Part shown: piece by piece, positions 6,046-7,863 of the stretch
How positions within the stretch are numbered: the first letter of the stretch is position 1
Layout: the number at the start of each line of letters is the position of its first letter
Assembly (NCBI GenBank): GCA_002256685.1
Contig: NQJH01000185.1
Coordinates: 1,376-9,238, forward strand
From: Methylococcaceae bacterium NSP1-2
Lineage (GTDB): Bacteria > Pseudomonadota > Gammaproteobacteria > Methylococcales > Methylomonadaceae
Direction: 5' to 3'
DNA: 7,863 bases
The notes under the pieces: model-generated
What the model was told of the DNA's origin: nothing
Databases searched by the model: none
Seen by the model: only the letters and a program-made list of their open reading frames with translations
Position numbers and translations under genes: made by a program

Positions 6046-6654
6046 ATGTGCAATAATCCAAAATCAGCTTCTGGCTTCACGCTTTTGGAGCTCATCGTCG
6101 CCATTTCTATCGCCGGTATTTTGATGGCGATGGCGATACCTAGTTTTAGCGACATGATAAGGAATAATCGCTTAACGACTTATGCCAACGAATTGGTGGG
6201 GTCGTTAAATATAGCGCGTAGTGAAGCGGTTAAACGAGGAGTAACTGTGCATGTTGCTAAAATTAGCACAACAACAACCTCTTACTGGAGTGAGAGTGGA
6301 TGGGCTGTTTTTGTCGATACCGATAATGATCACAATTTCGATCCCCCCTCTGTTCCACCTAAAGCAACAGACGATATTCTTATTAGATCATACGATAAAC
6401 TGCCCGCTAACTTTACATTAATGAGTAATAATTTCAGCAATTACATTACTTATAAAAGTGATGGAACTAGCAATAATAATGGTAGCTTTGCCGTCTGTGA
6501 TAACAGTGATGGTAATAATACAGCCGAACCCTACACCTCCCGACTAATCATTATCAATAAGATGGGTAGAATACAAATGGGTAAGGATAGCAACGGCGAT
6601 GGTATTCCCGAAAAGAACGATAACACCAATTCAACTTCCTGTACGTCACCATGA
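6046..6654 (+). CDS. Type IV pilus minor pseudopilin, FimT/FimU (GspH) family
   Basis: This 202-residue prepilin has a short leader ending in SASG, with cleavage expected after Gly10, and the mature start FTLLELIVAIS with Glu at mature position 5 (Glu15). A hydrophobic helix at about 11-33 anchors it in the inner membrane before assembly. Further family features are IPSF (31-34), the conserved helix NELVGSLNIARSEAVKRG (48-65), GWAVFVDTDNDHNFD (85-99) and the late strand GRIQM (174-178). Such proteins join PilV, PilW, PilX and PilE in the priming complex at the pilus tip. The C-terminus adds an Asn/Asp-rich tail with DSNGDG (181-186), resembling a calcium loop, and two cysteines (151, 199) that may form a disulphide. 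First gene of the operon; its stop overlaps pilV as ATGA. FimT and FimU cannot be told apart here. Confidence 0.9.
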   Translation: MCNNPKSASGFTLLELIVAISIAGILMAMAIPSFSDMIRNNRLTTYANELVGSLNIARSEAVKRGVTVHVAKISTTTTSYWSESGWAVFVDTDNDHNFDPPSVPPKATDDILIRSYDKLPANFTLMSNNFSNYITYKSDGTSNNNGSFAVCDNSDGNNTAEPYTSRLIIINKMGRIQMGKDSNGDGIPEKNDNTNSTSCTSP

Positions 6655-7235
6655 AAACACATACTGGATTTACACTCATTGAAGTACTCATTGCGATGTT
6701 AATACTCGCAGTTGGCTTATTGGGTCTAGCGGCACTGCAAACTTACACGCTCAGAAGCAACCTAGCGGCTTATAATAACGGGCAAGCAATTCAATTACTT
6801 TATGATATGTCGGATAGAATGCGGGCTAATAATTGTAAAGAAGTGACCGGAACCGGAACCGGAACCGTCACTTGCCCTAATCCTGCTAATTATATTATTG
6901 GCGATAGTAATACAGACAATCGCACAGCGGGTAAAAATGTGGACAGTCCTGTTCATGCGTGCAAAATAACCACTAATAGCACCTGTAATGCTACCCTGTT
7001 GTCAACCTATGACCTCATCGAATGGAATAATGCCATCGCTGCTACGTTACCGATGGGCAGAGGCTGTATAACGTCAGGTAATGGTGTTTTTAATCTGTAT
7101 ATCACTTGGGATGATAATCGTGATGGCACAGTCACTACCGATGTCGCAGTTCCCACTAACTGCGCTGGCACATTCAGCACACTCTCCAGTGGTACATCCA
7201 ATGATCCCGTCTTCACTATGAGTACGCAGCTATGA
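6651..7235 (+). CDS. pilV: Type IV pilus minor pilin / modification protein PilV
   Basis: This 194-residue prepilin has a very short leader MKTHTG, with cleavage after Gly6, and the mature start FTLIEVLIAMLILAVGLLGLAAL with Glu at mature position 5. The sequence VGLLGLAALQ followed by N..A...A..L..DM.DRMRAN (to about residue 60) is the PilV signature. Six cysteines (62, 75, 104, 112, 139, 171) suggest disulphides in the periplasmic domain, and DDNRDG (154-159) resembles a calcium loop. PilV is a minor component needed to prime type IV pilus assembly. There is no Shine-Dalgarno of its own: the ATG overlaps the fimT stop, and its stop overlaps the pilW ATG. Residues 66-72 are a Thr-Gly repeat encoded by a hexanucleotide repeat. 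Confidence 0.92.
   Translation: MKTHTGFTLIEVLIAMLILAVGLLGLAALQTYTLRSNLAAYNNGQAIQLLYDMSDRMRANNCKEVTGTGTGTVTCPNPANYIIGDSNTDNRTAGKNVDSPVHACKITTNSTCNATLLSTYDLIEWNNAIAATLPMGRGCITSGNGVFNLYITWDDNRDGTVTTDVAVPTNCAGTFSTLSSGTSNDPVFTMSTQL
6846..6867 (+). repeat. Hexanucleotide tandem repeat inside pilV
   Basis: ACCGGA is repeated 3.7 times (6846-6867), encoding Thr-Gly-Thr-Gly-Thr-Gly-Thr at PilV residues 66-72. The unit is two codons, so gain or loss of copies changes protein length without breaking the frame. The array is closely flanked by the inverted pair AAGTGAC (6841-6847) and GTCACTT (6867-6873), so the whole stretch can fold as a hairpin. Confidence 0.85.
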
Positions 7236-7863
7236 AAAACTTTAGAACCACCGCGCCTCAACGTGGTTTTACCCTGATAGAGCTGATGATAGCAATGCTA
7301 ATTGGGGTGTTTTTGATGGCAGGTATTTTGCAGATTTTTTCCAGTGCCAAACAAGCCTATCGACTGCAAGAAAACCTATCCCGATTACAAGAAAATGGTC
7401 GGTTTGCAATGGATTATCTTACAAAGGGTGTTCGTATGGCAGGATATATGGGCTGTTCATCCTCTGTAAGATCTACGACTAACATGGTTGATCCAACAAA
7501 AGTCAGTGTCGCCAGCTTAGCACTTAATGCAATTAGTGGTATGAATAATGTTACTAATAATTGGAATACAAAAGCCTGCGGTACTAATGAATGTATAGCA
7601 AATACTGATGTTATTAATTTTATGACTGCTGGTTCTTGTGGTGGTAAATTGACGGGTAATATGACTGCCGATAATGCCAACATTCAAATAGATGCCAACA
7701 ATACCTGCGGTATTGCACAAGATGAGGTAGTTATCATTTCTGATTGTTCCAGTACTGATATTTTTGCTGCCTCTAGTGCTTCTAATGGTGCTGGAAAACA
7801 GACAATTGCTCATGCTAATAATATAAACACGGGTAACAGGCTCAGTAAAGCCTACTCAAAGGA
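7232..7863 (+). CDS. pilW: Type IV pilus minor pilin PilW, 3' end outside the window
   Basis: The frame is open from the ATG at 7232 to the window edge, 210 codons so far. The leader MKNFRTTAPQRG is cut after Gly12, giving FTLIELMIAMLIGVFLMAGILQIF with Glu17 at mature position 5. The stretch RLQENGRFAMDYLTKGVRMAGYMGC (51-75) is the PilW signature. The later segment DEVVIISDCSSTDIF (164-178) matches the usual second conserved block. Cysteines are at 75, 116, 121, 136, 159 and 172. The start overlaps the pilV stop by ATGA, so translation is coupled. PilW normally exceeds 300 residues, so a third or more is missing. PilX, PilY1 and PilE are expected next, but this cannot be seen. Confidence 0.92.
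   Translation, partial: MKNFRTTAPQRGFTLIELMIAMLIGVFLMAGILQIFSSAKQAYRLQENLSRLQENGRFAMDYLTKGVRMAGYMGCSSSVRSTTNMVDPTKVSVASLALNAISGMNNVTNNWNTKACGTNECIANTDVINFMTAGSCGGKLTGNMTADNANIQIDANNTCGIAQDEVVIISDCSSTDIFAASSASNGAGKQTIAHANNINTGNRLSKAYSK

Noticed and set aside
7007..7813. Minus-strand open frames opposite pilV and pilW
   Set aside because: Composition shadows of the pilin genes, whose prepilin and PilW motifs settle the coding strand.

Overview
The window reads as the chromosome of a moderately AT-rich gammaproteobacterium. The block pheS-pheT-ihfA-merR-tRNA-Pro has the order I know from Pseudomonas and relatives, and the protein motifs (IHF-alpha, NadC, PilV/PilW) are gammaproteobacterial in type. 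I cannot name the genus from sequence alone.

Left block, all on the minus strand (about 7-4206): phenylalanyl-tRNA synthetase alpha (pheS) and beta (pheT), then ihfA, then a small MerR-family regulator overlapping ihfA, a hairpin terminator, and tRNA-Pro(GGG) with its own promoter. Both synthetase genes are interrupted as written. pheS carries one extra base near 3441. pheT has lost a net of one base (best explained as 10 bp) near 2896-2907, and seems also to lack three conserved codons near 2139. Apart from these indels the reading frames are intact and family-like. The changes are therefore either sequence or assembly errors or very recent lesions. In pheT an in-frame T TTA AAA heptamer lies exactly where a -1 shift would rejoin the halves.

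Middle block, also minus strand (4257-5665): nadC has a near-consensus sigma70 promoter and is tightly coupled to a small flavin-reductase-like gene. A 54-bp mobile-looking inverted repeat follows, overlaps the flavin reductase stop codon, and separates this pair from pheS. The usual rplT is not directly upstream of pheS.

Right block, plus strand (about 5706-7863): a 439-bp divergent intergenic region leads into fimT/gspH-pilV-pilW, type IV pilus minor pseudopilins joined by ATGA overlaps and cut off by the window edge inside pilW. The intergenic region holds TTGTC boxes spaced 20, 20 and 22 bp and, about 85 bp further on, a GG-N10-GC element. Together they look like a PilR-type, sigma54-dependent promoter for the pilin operon.

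I saw no phage, CRISPR, toxin-antitoxin or other new multigene system. The points most worth a second look are the double lesion in pheST with its slippery site, the candidate PilR/sigma54 control region, and the repeat at the pheS/nadC junction.
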